DNA of 64,000 bases. It comes from UBA4582 sp965657335. GTDB taxonomy: Bacteria; Pseudomonadota; Gammaproteobacteria; Pseudomonadales; Azotimanducaceae. The notes under the pieces are model-generated. The model saw only the letters and a program-made list of their open reading frames with translations, had not been told where the DNA came from and searched no databases. The stretch spans positions 1-64,000 of the forward strand of contig CBFHOH010000013.1 of assembly GCA_965657335.1 (NCBI GenBank), in the 5' to 3' direction. The position numbers and the translations under genes are program-made. Shown piece after piece: positions 9,391-17,835 of this stretch (positions are counted from its first letter, which is position 1; every line of letters starts with the position of its first letter).

Positions 9391-9491
9391 CAAAACTGTA
9401 AAAAATATCACTGGCCTCGTGAGGCGCAAACTCGCCCGCGATAAGACAAAAACAAATGCGATAGGCATTAACACCACCTGGAGTAAAACCC

Positions 9492-9830
9492 ATGAAACTA
9501 GTAACAGCAATCATCAAACCCTTCAAATTGGATAGCGTGCGTGACGCGCTTTCTGAGTTGGGCGTCGCGGGAGTCACCGTGGCTGAGGTTAAGGGCTTCG
9601 GTCGACAAAAAGGCCATACAGAACTCTATCGGGGCGCTGAGTATGTAGTGGATTTTCTGCCCAAGGTAAAGGTCGAGATCGGCATTGATGACGACAAGCT
9701 GGATGCTGTCATCGACGCAATTACCCAAGCAGCACGAACGGACAAGATCGGTGACGGCAAGATTTTTGTCACTGAATTAGTCCAGGCCATTCGCATCAGA
9801 ACCGGGGAAACCGGCTCCGAGGCACTTTAA
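9492..9830 (+). CDS. glnK: Nitrogen regulatory protein P-II (GlnK)
   Basis: A canonical 112-residue PII protein. Trimeric cytoplasmic sensor of ATP/ADP, 2-oxoglutarate and, through uridylylation, glutamine. The T-loop reads KGFGRQKGHTELYRGAEYVV and keeps Tyr51, the uridylylation site, and the B-loop residues near TDKIGDGKIFV. It lies 21 bp before amtB, so the pair is the usual glnK-amtB arrangement in which unmodified GlnK plugs the ammonium channel when ammonium is plentiful. The name glnK rather than glnB is chosen from this linkage. This is the only PII protein in the window with a normal T-loop; two divergent relatives lie at 30708-31477. Confidence 0.95.
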   Translation: MKLVTAIIKPFKLDSVRDALSELGVAGVTVAEVKGFGRQKGHTELYRGAEYVVDFLPKVKVEIGIDDDKLDAVIDAITQAARTDKIGDGKIFVTELVQAIRIRTGETGSEAL

Positions 9831-9851
9831 TCAAACACTGAGGTTATCACC

Positions 9852-11135
9852 ATGCAAGATCAGATTTTCCAACTCCAGTATGCTATGGATACGTTCTACT
9901 TTCTCGTTTGCGGCGCGCTCGTCATGTGGATGGCAGCAGGATTCGCAATGCTTGAAGCTGGACTTGTCCGCACAAAAAACACGACTGAAATATTGACCAA
10001 AAACGTCGCGCTATTCTCAATCTCCTGCATCATGTACCTCGTGGTGGGCTACAGCATCATGTACGGTGGCGAGATATTCCTCGCAGGGATCGAAGGTGGA
10101 GATACGCTCGTCAAAGACGCACTTGCAAGCTCTGCAGAAAACGGCTTCGACGGTGATTCAGTCTACGCTGGCCCGTCGGACTTTTTCTTCCAAGTCGTTT
10201 TTGTCGCAACCGCGATGTCAATCGTCTCCGGCGCCGTTGCAGAGCGAATGAAGTTATGGCCTTTCCTCGCTTTCGCCGTTGTCATGACAGCGGTTATTTA
10301 CCCACTTGAGGGCAGCTGGACTTGGGGCGGTAACTCAGTATTTGGTCTGTATAGTCTGGGCGATGACTTTGGCTTTTCTGACTTCGCCGGATCAGGCATT
10401 GTACACATGGCTGGCGCCGCCGCTGCACTAGCAGGCGTTATTTTGCTGGGCGCAAGAAAAGGCAAGTATGCGGACGATGGGCGCGTGAACCCTATCCCGG
10501 GCGCTAACCTACCGCTGGCGACATTAGGCACGTTTATCCTGTGGATGGGCTGGTTCGGATTCAATGGCGGTTCAGTACTCAAGCTAGGTGACATCAGCAA
10601 CTCAAATGCTGTCGCGATGGTCTTTCTGAACACCAACGCAGCAGCCGCAGGTGGTCTGGTCACAGCGCTCATTATTTCGCGACTCATGTTTGGCAAGACG
10701 GACCTCACGATGTCGCTTAACGGCGCGCTGGCGGGACTCGTTGCAATCACAGCAGAGCCTTCTACGCCAACTGCTTTAGCGGCGACTTTGATCGGTGCTG
10801 TTGGCGGCGCGATCGTTGTCTTTTCCATTCTCTCGCTAGACAAACTGAGAATTGATGACCCGGTCGGTGCCATCTCCGTTCACGGCGTCGTCGGATTATG
10901 GGGCTTACTCGCGGTACCCCTGACCAATGACGGGGCTACCTTTACCGGTCAGCTCGTTGGCGCAATAACTATTTTTGGCTGGGTGTTTGCTGCTAGTTTC
11001 GCAACCTGGTTCGTGATCAAACAGGTAATTGGCATCCGTGTTAGCAGCGAAGAAGAGTATGAAGGTTCCGATGTCAGCGAATGCGGTATCGAGGCCTACC
11101 CTGAATTCACAGGCACGAGAGGCTCCGGCATTTAA
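9852..11135 (+). CDS. amtB: Ammonium transporter AmtB
   Basis: A 427-residue inner-membrane channel for ammonium with eleven predicted membrane segments. Family motifs seen: MLEAGLVRTKN in the first segments, DFAGSGIVHMAGAAAALAG with the first pore histidine, and HGVVGLWG with the second pore histidine near residue 345. There is no cleavable signal peptide before the first segment, as in many proteobacterial homologues. The C-terminal tail after the last helix is short and acidic, and is the usual GlnK contact. Stop is followed 60 bp later by a strong terminator. Regulated with glnK, probably through the sigma-54 promoter upstream of the TorF gene. Confidence 0.95.
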   Translation: MQDQIFQLQYAMDTFYFLVCGALVMWMAAGFAMLEAGLVRTKNTTEILTKNVALFSISCIMYLVVGYSIMYGGEIFLAGIEGGDTLVKDALASSAENGFDGDSVYAGPSDFFFQVVFVATAMSIVSGAVAERMKLWPFLAFAVVMTAVIYPLEGSWTWGGNSVFGLYSLGDDFGFSDFAGSGIVHMAGAAAALAGVILLGARKGKYADDGRVNPIPGANLPLATLGTFILWMGWFGFNGGSVLKLGDISNSNAVAMVFLNTNAAAAGGLVTALIISRLMFGKTDLTMSLNGALAGLVAITAEPSTPTALAATLIGAVGGAIVVFSILSLDKLRIDDPVGAISVHGVVGLWGLLAVPLTNDGATFTGQLVGAITIFGWVFAASFATWFVIKQVIGIRVSSEEEYEGSDVSECGIEAYPEFTGTRGSGI

Positions 11136-11195
11136 TCGGACCTACAAAACAGTCAATCCGAAGCGCGACTTTACTAGAAAAACAGAACCCCTCTT

Positions 11196-11225
11196 GCGGA
11201 GACATCCTGTCTCCGCTTTTTTTTT
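11196..11225 (+). terminator. Rho-independent terminator after amtB
   Basis: A 9-bp stem, GCGGAGACA / TGTCTCCGC, with a TCC loop and nine T residues ends the nitrogen-regulated unit. Confidence 0.94.
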
Positions 11226-11393
11226 ATTTGAACCAGTTTTTCGAAACCCTGCTGCCCGACTACAACAATAGTTATTTTCGATCGATTCGATCAAAACAAT
11301 TCGTTTTTACAATCGCTTTTACCCCAGTAAGGTGTCGCTTCCAACAAATTAGTTAAACACGATGTGATGAATTCACAATCCAAGGAGCAACAC

Positions 11394-12119
11394 GTGGAAA
11401 CCAGAGAATCAAAAAACGTACCCGAAGTCACTTTTCGAACTAGAACTGATGATGGCTGGAAAGACATCACCAGCAGTGACATTTTCGCAGGCAAAACTGT
11501 CATTGTCTTTTCACTGCCGGGCGCGTTCACGCCAACGTGCTCCGCAACGCACCTTCCCCGCTATGAGGAACTTGCACCTCAATTCGCTGCTGAGGGCGTA
11601 GACGACATTATCTGCATGTCCGTTAATGACGGTTTTATCATGTACGCTTGGGAGAAAGAGCAGGCGCTTAACCACGTTAGGCTTATTCCCGACGGCAATG
11701 GCGAATTCACAGAGCAAATGGGCATGCTTGTCGACAAATCGGATCTAGGCTTCGGTAAAAGATCTTGGCGCTATTCCATGTTAGTTAAGGATGGCGTCGT
11801 CAGTAAAATGTTCATCGAACCGGAAGTAGACGGCGACCCATTTGAGGTGTCTGATGCGGAAACGATGCTGCGATACATCAACAAGGACGCGACCATTCCC
11901 GAGTGCGTTGCCGTCATCAGTCGTCCCGGGTGCCCGCACTGCCAGCGCGCCAAGGACATACTGGCAACACGCAATATAAGCTACAACGAAATCGTGCTCG
12001 GCAAGGATATCGAACAGCCTGCACTTCGGGCGCTCGCCGGTTCTACCACCGTACCGCAGATATTTATCGGCGGAAAACTGATCGGTGGTGCTGATGACCT
12101 TGAGTTATTGAGCGCGTAG
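11394..12119 (+). CDS. Hybrid peroxiredoxin-glutaredoxin (Prx5-Grx)
   Basis: A 241-residue glutathione-dependent peroxidase that fuses a peroxiredoxin-5-type domain with its own glutaredoxin. A frame from 11364 exists, but the GTG at 11394 has AAGGAG 6 nt upstream and gives exactly the length of the Haemophilus hybrid enzyme. Peroxidatic cysteine is in PGAFTPTC (Cys49); the glutaredoxin domain has active site CPHC at 180-183 and a cis-proline TVPQIFIGG later. The peroxide is reduced by the Prx cysteine, which is recycled by glutathione through the fused Grx. It probably serves defence against hydrogen peroxide and organic peroxides in the cytoplasm. No OxyR site was recognised upstream. Confidence 0.93.
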   Translation: METRESKNVPEVTFRTRTDDGWKDITSSDIFAGKTVIVFSLPGAFTPTCSATHLPRYEELAPQFAAEGVDDIICMSVNDGFIMYAWEKEQALNHVRLIPDGNGEFTEQMGMLVDKSDLGFGKRSWRYSMLVKDGVVSKMFIEPEVDGDPFEVSDAETMLRYINKDATIPECVAVISRPGCPHCQRAKDILATRNISYNEIVLGKDIEQPALRALAGSTTVPQIFIGGKLIGGADDLELLSA

Positions 12120-12193
12120 CGTAAAACACTTATCCAAGAAAAGGCGGTGAGAGAGCCGGCATTTTTTTGCAGGTTCTCCCCGACCGATACATG

Positions 12194-12199
12194 TATAAT
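12194..12199 (+). promoter_or_regulatory. Possible -10 element for rdgC
   Basis: A perfect TATAAT lies 50 bp before the rdgC start. The best -35 candidate, TTGCAG at 12168, is 20 bp away, which is long, so this is only a partial promoter call. Confidence 0.4.
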
Positions 12200-12248
12200 C
12201 CCGCGACGATGCCAGCAGGCACCAACACGCTCAATTTGGGATTAGTAC

Positions 12249-13157
12249 ATGCTCTTCAAGAACGCCTCGATATACCGCTTGACTCAAAGCTTCGATTCAA
12301 ACACCGATTCGCTCCAGGACCAACTGGTGCAACGTTCTTTCACACCGTGCTCTGGTTTTAGACCTTCTAGCTTTGGATGGGTGCCGCCAATATCTGGCGT
12401 CGAAGACGCGCCCTTGTTTCACGAAGTTGCGGGTTGCATTCTGCTTTGTGCACGCCGGGAGGATAAAGTGATTCCTCCGAGCGCCCTTAACGAGGCAATC
12501 GCCGAGCGCGTAGAGCGGGTTGAGTCACTAGAAGGAAGAAAACTTAGATCAAAAGAGCGCATGAGCATTAAAGACGAGGCACTAGCTGAATTGATGCCGC
12601 GGGCGCTGGCCAAGTCAAAACAAATTCTCGGATACGTTTCCCCCAGTGACAATTTGCTAGTCATCGATACAGCGAATGCATCAGAAGCTGAATTATTTAT
12701 TAACTGTCTTCGAGAATCCCTTGGCTCGCTGAATCTTGTGCCACCGCAGGTTAAATCAAATCCCAGCGAAACCTTCAATCAGTGGATCATGAAGCGAAAA
12801 TTACCCGACAACTTCAACCTCGGCAACCAGTGCGACATGGTAGACCCAGAGGACGGCAGCAGCGTTAACTGTCGCAAACAGGATCTAGACACCCAAGAAA
12901 TCAGGAACCACCTTGAGTCAGGAAAAATCTGCACAAAGCTGGGTATTCGCTGGCACGGAGACTTGACCCTTTCTGTAGACAAGGAACTTATACTACGACA
13001 GATCAAACTAGAGTCGAGTGACGATGATGCAAATGACGAAGACAATCCTATCGCGAGACTCGATGCTGCCTTTGTCAATATGACCCTCGAATTTGCCAGA
13101 TTCCTGCCAGCGCTGTTTGCGGCCCTCGGCGGTGAAACCCAATCACTCTCCAGTTAG
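12249..13157 (+). CDS. rdgC: Recombination-associated protein RdgC
   Basis: A 302-residue nucleoid-associated, non-specific DNA-binding protein that forms ring-shaped dimers around duplex DNA and restrains RecA-promoted recombination. Length equals the E. coli protein (303). The start MLFKNASIYRLTQSF is a classic family start, followed by the segment FGWVPPI and a basic helix region with GRKLRSKER near 95-105. RdgC is essentially limited to beta- and gammaproteobacteria, which supports the taxonomic reading. Stands alone between the redox gene and soxC. Confidence 0.95.
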   Translation: MLFKNASIYRLTQSFDSNTDSLQDQLVQRSFTPCSGFRPSSFGWVPPISGVEDAPLFHEVAGCILLCARREDKVIPPSALNEAIAERVERVESLEGRKLRSKERMSIKDEALAELMPRALAKSKQILGYVSPSDNLLVIDTANASEAELFINCLRESLGSLNLVPPQVKSNPSETFNQWIMKRKLPDNFNLGNQCDMVDPEDGSSVNCRKQDLDTQEIRNHLESGKICTKLGIRWHGDLTLSVDKELILRQIKLESSDDDANDEDNPIARLDAAFVNMTLEFARFLPALFAALGGETQSLSS

Positions 13158-13232
13158 CACCTAAAAACAACGAGTATTCCCTCCGCTAAAACAATTACGG
13201 TATAGTTCTTGCCAAAAAAAGGGAGAACAGAC

Positions 13233-14480
13233 ATGACTGAGCAAGTTGCGGGAAAAGGAGTACTACATCGGCGCGGACTCTTGAAAGCTGCCAGCGCCGG
13301 ACTCGCCGGCGGCGTCCTGATGCCGGTTATAGCACCAGTAAGCGCAGCTGAAGACTGGATGACAACATCAGGCGCGCCGATGGATGAATATGGGGCGCCC
13401 TCTAAACACGTTCAACTTAAGCGCGTGAACATTGGCGCTCATCCCTATGGTGCAGGCGCAGGTTCATCTTCGACACCGCTTGAAAGTCTTAACGGCACCA
13501 TCACCCCGAACAGCGTACACTTTGAACGGCACCACAGTGGCATTCCTGACATCGACCCTGCTCGGCATACCCTAACGATTTATGGTGAGGTGAACAAAAA
13601 ACTTCAATTCAGCTATGAAGACCTGTTGGCATACCCAATGGAGACCCACACCTACTTTCTCGAGTGCTCTGGAAACAGTTATAGCAATGTCATTTTTCCT
13701 GAAGCAGCCGATAAAACCGCTGGAGAGTTGAATGGGCTAGTCTCATGTTCTGAGTGGACCGGCGTGCCCCTGCACTACCTACTCGACGAAGCCGGATTGA
13801 CGTCGAATGCGAACTGGATAGTCGGCGAAGGTGCAGATGCCGCGAGCTTAACCCGCAGCATCCCGATGAAGCTTGCCACTAAGAATGTGATGATTGCACT
13901 CTACCAAAACGGCGAACCCTTGCGGCCAGCGCAGGGCTATCCTATGCGTTTGTTCGTGCCAGGTTCTGAGGGCAACATCAGCGTCAAGTGGCTGCAAAAT
14001 ATAAAAGTACAAGCGACTGCTGCCTATACAAAAGATGAGACCAGCAAGTACTCTGACCTGCGTGTCGACGGCAAGGCTGACATGTTCTCTCTAGAGATGG
14101 GAGTCAAATCTATCATCACATCACCATCGGGAAAAATGAAGCTCAACCGCAAAGGTATATACGAAATCTCGGGTCTCGCCTGGTCCGGTGCAGGGGGCAT
14201 CAAACAAGTAGAAGTCAGCGCTGATGGTGGCAAAACTTGGGCAACTGCAGCGCTGCAATCCGAAAACCGTAACCTGTCACTGACGAGATTTAGAATACCC
14301 TGGCGCTGGGAGGGACAGCGCGCGGTGCTTCAAAGTCGATCAACAGATGACCATGGCAACGTGCAGCCAACCCGTGCTGCCGCGTTAGCCCGATATTCGA
14401 TGTCTAACGTGTACCACTACAATGGCACACAAAGCTGGCTAGTGACTGGAGAAGGAGTCGTCAAAAATGTATACGCGTAA
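13233..14480 (+). CDS. soxC: Sulfite dehydrogenase molybdenum subunit, SoxC type
   Basis: A 415-residue periplasmic molybdopterin enzyme. The start at ATG 13233 is preferred over TTG 13209, since GGGAG precedes it at a good distance. It has a twin-arginine signal (RRGLLK at 13-18), fitting export as a folded, cofactor-loaded protein. The Mo-ligating cysteine is Cys145 in FLECSGNS; further family blocks are TPNSVHFERHHSGIPDID and LVSCSEWTGVPL, and the C-terminal Mo-co dimerisation domain follows. SoxC with SoxD oxidises sulfane sulfur or sulfite, donating electrons to cytochrome c. The next gene, overlapping by 14 bp, encodes a c-type cytochrome. No soxXYZAB genes are in the window, so it may act on free sulfite rather than in the full Sox cycle. 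Confidence 0.9.
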   Translation: MTEQVAGKGVLHRRGLLKAASAGLAGGVLMPVIAPVSAAEDWMTTSGAPMDEYGAPSKHVQLKRVNIGAHPYGAGAGSSSTPLESLNGTITPNSVHFERHHSGIPDIDPARHTLTIYGEVNKKLQFSYEDLLAYPMETHTYFLECSGNSYSNVIFPEAADKTAGELNGLVSCSEWTGVPLHYLLDEAGLTSNANWIVGEGADAASLTRSIPMKLATKNVMIALYQNGEPLRPAQGYPMRLFVPGSEGNISVKWLQNIKVQATAAYTKDETSKYSDLRVDGKADMFSLEMGVKSIITSPSGKMKLNRKGIYEISGLAWSGAGGIKQVEVSADGGKTWATAALQSENRNLSLTRFRIPWRWEGQRAVLQSRSTDDHGNVQPTRAAALARYSMSNVYHYNGTQSWLVTGEGVVKNVYA

Positions 14481-15021
14481 TCATTCATTCCGGACATCTC
14501 TTAAACTTGTGTGCTTCGCACTGCTCGCGCTTTCTGCCGCTAATCGCGTAAACGCTGCGGACGGCCATGGCGACCTCGGGCTACACCTTGCACCTGCACT
14601 GGGCAAAACGCCGAGCTTGCACAACGACAACATCATCTCACCAGATGGACAAGCACTGCCTAATGGCAGTGGCAGCGCGGTTGAAGGAGAAGCACTTTAT
14701 ATTGCCGCGTGTGCAAGTTGTCACGGCATAGGCGGTGAACAGCCTGGTAATGCGATCGTCGGAGGCAAAGGCAGCATCGGCACAGACAAACCCTTTCGCA
14801 CCGTTGGCAGCTACTGGCCTCACGCGACAACGCTGTATGATTACATCGCTCGTGCAATGCCCTACGACAAACAAAAATCTCTCACCGCCGATGAGACTTA
14901 CGCAATCACCGCCTATGTGCTTGAGCTGAACCAAATCATCGGGAAAAACGAGGTCATGGATAAGCACACGCTACCAGCGGTCAAGATGCCAAATGCTAAC
15001 GGCTTTATCGAGCTTGAATGA
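14467..15021 (+). CDS. c-type cytochrome, SoxD-like electron acceptor of SoxC
   Basis: A 184-residue exported monohaem cytochrome c. A Sec signal peptide ends near residue 30 (AANRVNA-A). One haem-binding CASCH motif occupies 82-86, with a likely axial Met131 in ARAMPYDKQKSLTADETYA, a block typical of SoxD. Classical SoxD is about twice as long and has two haems, so this is a short, one-haem version. Its start codon sits inside the end of soxC (14-bp overlap), showing tight coupling, and it most likely takes electrons from the molybdenum subunit. Its maturation would need the ccm operon at the other end of the window. Confidence 0.85.
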   Translation: MYTRNHSFRTSLKLVCFALLALSAANRVNAADGHGDLGLHLAPALGKTPSLHNDNIISPDGQALPNGSGSAVEGEALYIAACASCHGIGGEQPGNAIVGGKGSIGTDKPFRTVGSYWPHATTLYDYIARAMPYDKQKSLTADETYAITAYVLELNQIIGKNEVMDKHTLPAVKMPNANGFIELE

Positions 15022-15288
15022 CTGAATTTCAAAGTGTGGAAATTGAGCACCCTGCTTAACGACCACTTTTAAAAAATGTCATTCGACTATCCTTTCTGAT
15101 TACTTCATTGAACACAGTCTCAACAACTGATGTTCAATGAAGCATCGTTCCTGTTTGTACTTTGAGCTCGAGCGCACACATCATTCGCATCACGTTTTAT
15201 CCATGAAAGGGTGCTGTGTCTATGCTAAGATTCACAACCTGGCCCCGTGGCTAAGACACAAACTTTTTATACCTTCAGAGGAACAACC

Positions 15289-15606
15289 ATGTCCTGGGAG
15301 CAGTTAGCAGAGATGGATGCGTTTGGCACATCACCATTCCAGAATCTCTGTTGCAATAAAGTATCAAGACTTATTCCTGATGCACGCTTCGAAGAGGCTT
15401 TGATACAAGATAAATCTCTTGAGGATGGCTCTGCCGAAAAGTACTTTGTCGCAGATATCCCAACAATCGATATGAAAGTTTATGTCTATCTCGACAGTGC
15501 AGAAATTATTTCGCCCCATCTGGACGTTAAATTCGAAAGAGCCCACTCGCGAACTCCTGATGATCTGGCTCTAAAATTAATAAGGGAACTTTCCAACGCG
15601 TTTTAA
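15289..15606 (+). CDS. Small protein of unknown function (105 aa)
   Basis: Not recognised. The frame is open from GTG 15247, but ATG 15289 is preferred: AGAGGA lies at the right distance, and the product then starts MSWEQLAEMD. It has no signal peptide or membrane segment; two adjacent cysteines (LCCNKVSR) are near residue 21. Composition is acidic with a mixed alpha/beta pattern, ending in a predicted helix DDLALKLIRELSNAF. It stands alone, 267 bp after the cytochrome gene and convergent with the next gene. Coding status is supported by start context and amino-acid composition only. Confidence 0.55.
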   Translation: MSWEQLAEMDAFGTSPFQNLCCNKVSRLIPDARFEEALIQDKSLEDGSAEKYFVADIPTIDMKVYVYLDSAEIISPHLDVKFERAHSRTPDDLALKLIRELSNAF

Positions 15607-15655
15607 CATGGGCGCATCGCGACGTTGCATCGATGCGCTACTTTTGAAATGCGGA

Positions 15656-16138
15656 TTAGGGAAACGCTTTCATGGTTAGCGAACCGACTTCTGAAGCAAT
15701 GCTGTTCGGGACTAAAAACGTCAGACTGTAGTGTAAGACCTTCCATTCACCACCCTGCTTTATCAACACCCCAGTACCTCGACAGCGACCTAATCTTTCG
15801 TTGTCTAACTGCTCATCAAACCAGGCGATGTCCCCTTCCCTATCTATATTGCGTTCAACCGGCACATAGGTCCAGCCGCGTCCCTCATCGAAACTAGGTT
15901 TCGCGTATTGCTTGAACGCTGGAATAGACCAGCGTTCAGAGGCATCGGTGCCTAGAAAAAACCCATTACTGGCAAAACGACTAAAATATCCATCGAAGTT
16001 GGCTTGCGACGCATCGACATGAAAACCGTCCATGAATCGATTGATTTCGACATTCTCCATCGGTTCCGCCGCTACTCCGCGAAGTGGCAAAATAAGCAGC
16101 GCAACCAGAATCTCCAACACAATCAGGCTTTTCAACAC
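15656..16138 (-). CDS. Exported SnoaL-like (NTF2-fold) protein
   Basis: A 160-residue protein with a signal peptide (hydrophobic core, cleavage likely after GVAA or AEP). The frame starts at a TTG (16153), but AGGAG overlaps it and instead serves GTG 16138. Mature sequence has the NTF2/SnoaL pattern: helix MENVEINRFMDGFHVDAS, FDGYFSRFASNGFFLGTDASE, a conserved Trp, and C-terminal strands WKVLHYSLTFLVPN. These cone-shaped folds usually bind small ligands; similar proteins are annotated as nuclear transport factor 2 family without proven function. Catalytic role not established. It is divergent from asnS. Confidence 0.72.
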   Translation of the reverse strand: MLKSLIVLEILVALLILPLRGVAAEPMENVEINRFMDGFHVDASQANFDGYFSRFASNGFFLGTDASERWSIPAFKQYAKPSFDEGRGWTYVPVERNIDREGDIAWFDEQLDNERLGRCRGTGVLIKQGGEWKVLHYSLTFLVPNSIASEVGSLTMKAFP

Positions 16139-16385
16139 AGCAGTTCTCCTCAATCAATTCAGTTAACGTTCACCGCAAGATAACCAACCCGTGCTTCGAA
16201 TGCTAGCAAGGCTGAGCTGAGGGTGCGTGTCTGGCATACGGCTGTGCGGCAATCTTGGCCTCTCGCTAAGCACGCCCAAATCAACCCCCTGAAACCGGCA
16301 CCACTTTGATCCTAAAGCGATTTTATCTGCGGATGTTTGTTATGATACACCGCAATCAAACCATAAGATTTACCAGAGAAAATTC

Positions 16386-17783
16386 ATGACCCACAACACC
16401 ATCAGCACACTATTAGCCGGACAAGTCGCAGTAGGGAACACCGTCACTGTAAAGGGCTGGGTCCGCTCAAAACGAGACTCGAAAGCAGGTATTTCATTCA
16501 TCGCACTTCACGACGGCACCTGTTTCGACACCATACAAGCCGTCGTCCCAAACGATCTTGAGCACTATGAAACAACAGTGCTTCCCATCTCTACCGGCTG
16601 TGGTGTCGTCATCACCGGCAAGCTGGTTGAATCTCAGGGAAAAGGACAGACCGTTGAAATACAGGCGACCGAAGTTGACGTGCTCGGTTGGGTAGATGAT
16701 CCGGAGTCATACCCCATCGCAAAGAAGCGACATACTTTTGAGTACCTGCGCACTGTGGCTCATCTTCGCCCAAGAACGAATACCTTTGGTGCAATCACCC
16801 GGGTAAGAACAACGCTCGCGAATGCAATCCACAACTACTTTTTCGAGCGAGACTTTCACTGGATAAATACACCACTCATAACAGCAAGTGATTGTGAGGG
16901 AGCTGGGGAATTGTTTCGAGTAAGCACTCTGGATATGACCAACCTGCCGTTGATGGACAATAATGCTGTTGATTACAGTCAGGATTTCTTTGGCAGTGAA
17001 GCATTCCTTACTGTTTCGGGGCAGTTAAATGTTGAGGCCTACTGCCTCGCAATGTCCAAAGTCTATACTTTCGGCCCCACTTTTCGGGCAGAAAACTCGC
17101 ACACAAGTCGGCATCTCGCCGAGTTTTGGATGGTCGAGCCAGAAATCGCTTTTGCCGATCTAAACGACAACGCAGACCTGGCGGAAGACCTGCTGAAACA
17201 CATCTTCAAAGCGTTGTTAGATACACGTGAGGATGACATGGCTTTTTTCCAGCAGCGGATCGATAAAACAGTCATCGAGCGACTAACGACTGTGGTGGAT
17301 TCCGAGTTTGAACGTATGGAATACTCCGAAGCAATTAAAATACTTCAGGACTGTGGTAAGAAATTCGAGTATCCAGTTGAATGGGGACTTGATTTACAAT
17401 CGGAGCATGAGCGCTATCTCACCGAGCAACACGTGGGTCGACCGGTCATTCTGATGAACTATCCGAAGGATATTAAAGCTTTCTATATGCGTATGAACGA
17501 CGATGATAAAACTGTCGCCGCAATGGATGTGCTGGCACCTGGCATAGGCGAGATCATTGGCGGCAGTCAACGTGAGGAGCGACTGGATGTGCTTGATGCT
17601 CGCATGGCGCCTCAAGAAATAGGCGAAGAACTCTGGTGGTATCGGGACTTGCGAAAATACGGCACCGTGCCCCACGCTGGCTTTGGAATGGGCTTTGAGA
17701 GAATCCTAAATTACGTTACCGGTATGGAAAACATCCGCGATGTGATCCCATTTCCAAGAACACCTGGCAGTGCGCATTTTTGA
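16386..17783 (+). CDS. asnS: Asparaginyl-tRNA synthetase
   Basis: A 465-residue class IIb synthetase charging tRNA-Asn in the cytoplasm; length equals E. coli AsnS (466). An N-terminal OB fold for anticodon binding (about 1-110, with VTVKGWVRSKRDSKAGISF) is followed by the catalytic core. Class II motif 2 reads FRAENSHTSRHLAEFW, and motif 3 is GFGMGFERILNYVTGMEN near the C-terminus. The presence of AsnS means direct asparaginylation rather than only the amidotransferase route. A TATGAT -10-like element lies at 16341-16346, 40 bp upstream of the start. Confidence 0.97.
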   Translation: MTHNTISTLLAGQVAVGNTVTVKGWVRSKRDSKAGISFIALHDGTCFDTIQAVVPNDLEHYETTVLPISTGCGVVITGKLVESQGKGQTVEIQATEVDVLGWVDDPESYPIAKKRHTFEYLRTVAHLRPRTNTFGAITRVRTTLANAIHNYFFERDFHWINTPLITASDCEGAGELFRVSTLDMTNLPLMDNNAVDYSQDFFGSEAFLTVSGQLNVEAYCLAMSKVYTFGPTFRAENSHTSRHLAEFWMVEPEIAFADLNDNADLAEDLLKHIFKALLDTREDDMAFFQQRIDKTVIERLTTVVDSEFERMEYSEAIKILQDCGKKFEYPVEWGLDLQSEHERYLTEQHVGRPVILMNYPKDIKAFYMRMNDDDKTVAAMDVLAPGIGEIIGGSQREERLDVLDARMAPQEIGEELWWYRDLRKYGTVPHAGFGMGFERILNYVTGMENIRDVIPFPRTPGSAHF

Positions 17784-17835
17784 TGTGGTGCCTTCGGCAC
17801 TATTATAATTAGAGACTTTCCACAGGAGCAGCATT

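Noticed and set aside
9412..9428. A sigma-54-like TGGC...GC sequence before glnK
   Set aside because: The spacing between the GG and GC blocks is one base too long and the inner bases do not fit, so it was not called as a promoter.
15247..15288. GTG start for the 119-residue version of the small protein
   Set aside because: No ribosome-binding site precedes it, whereas ATG 15289 has AGAGGA upstream.
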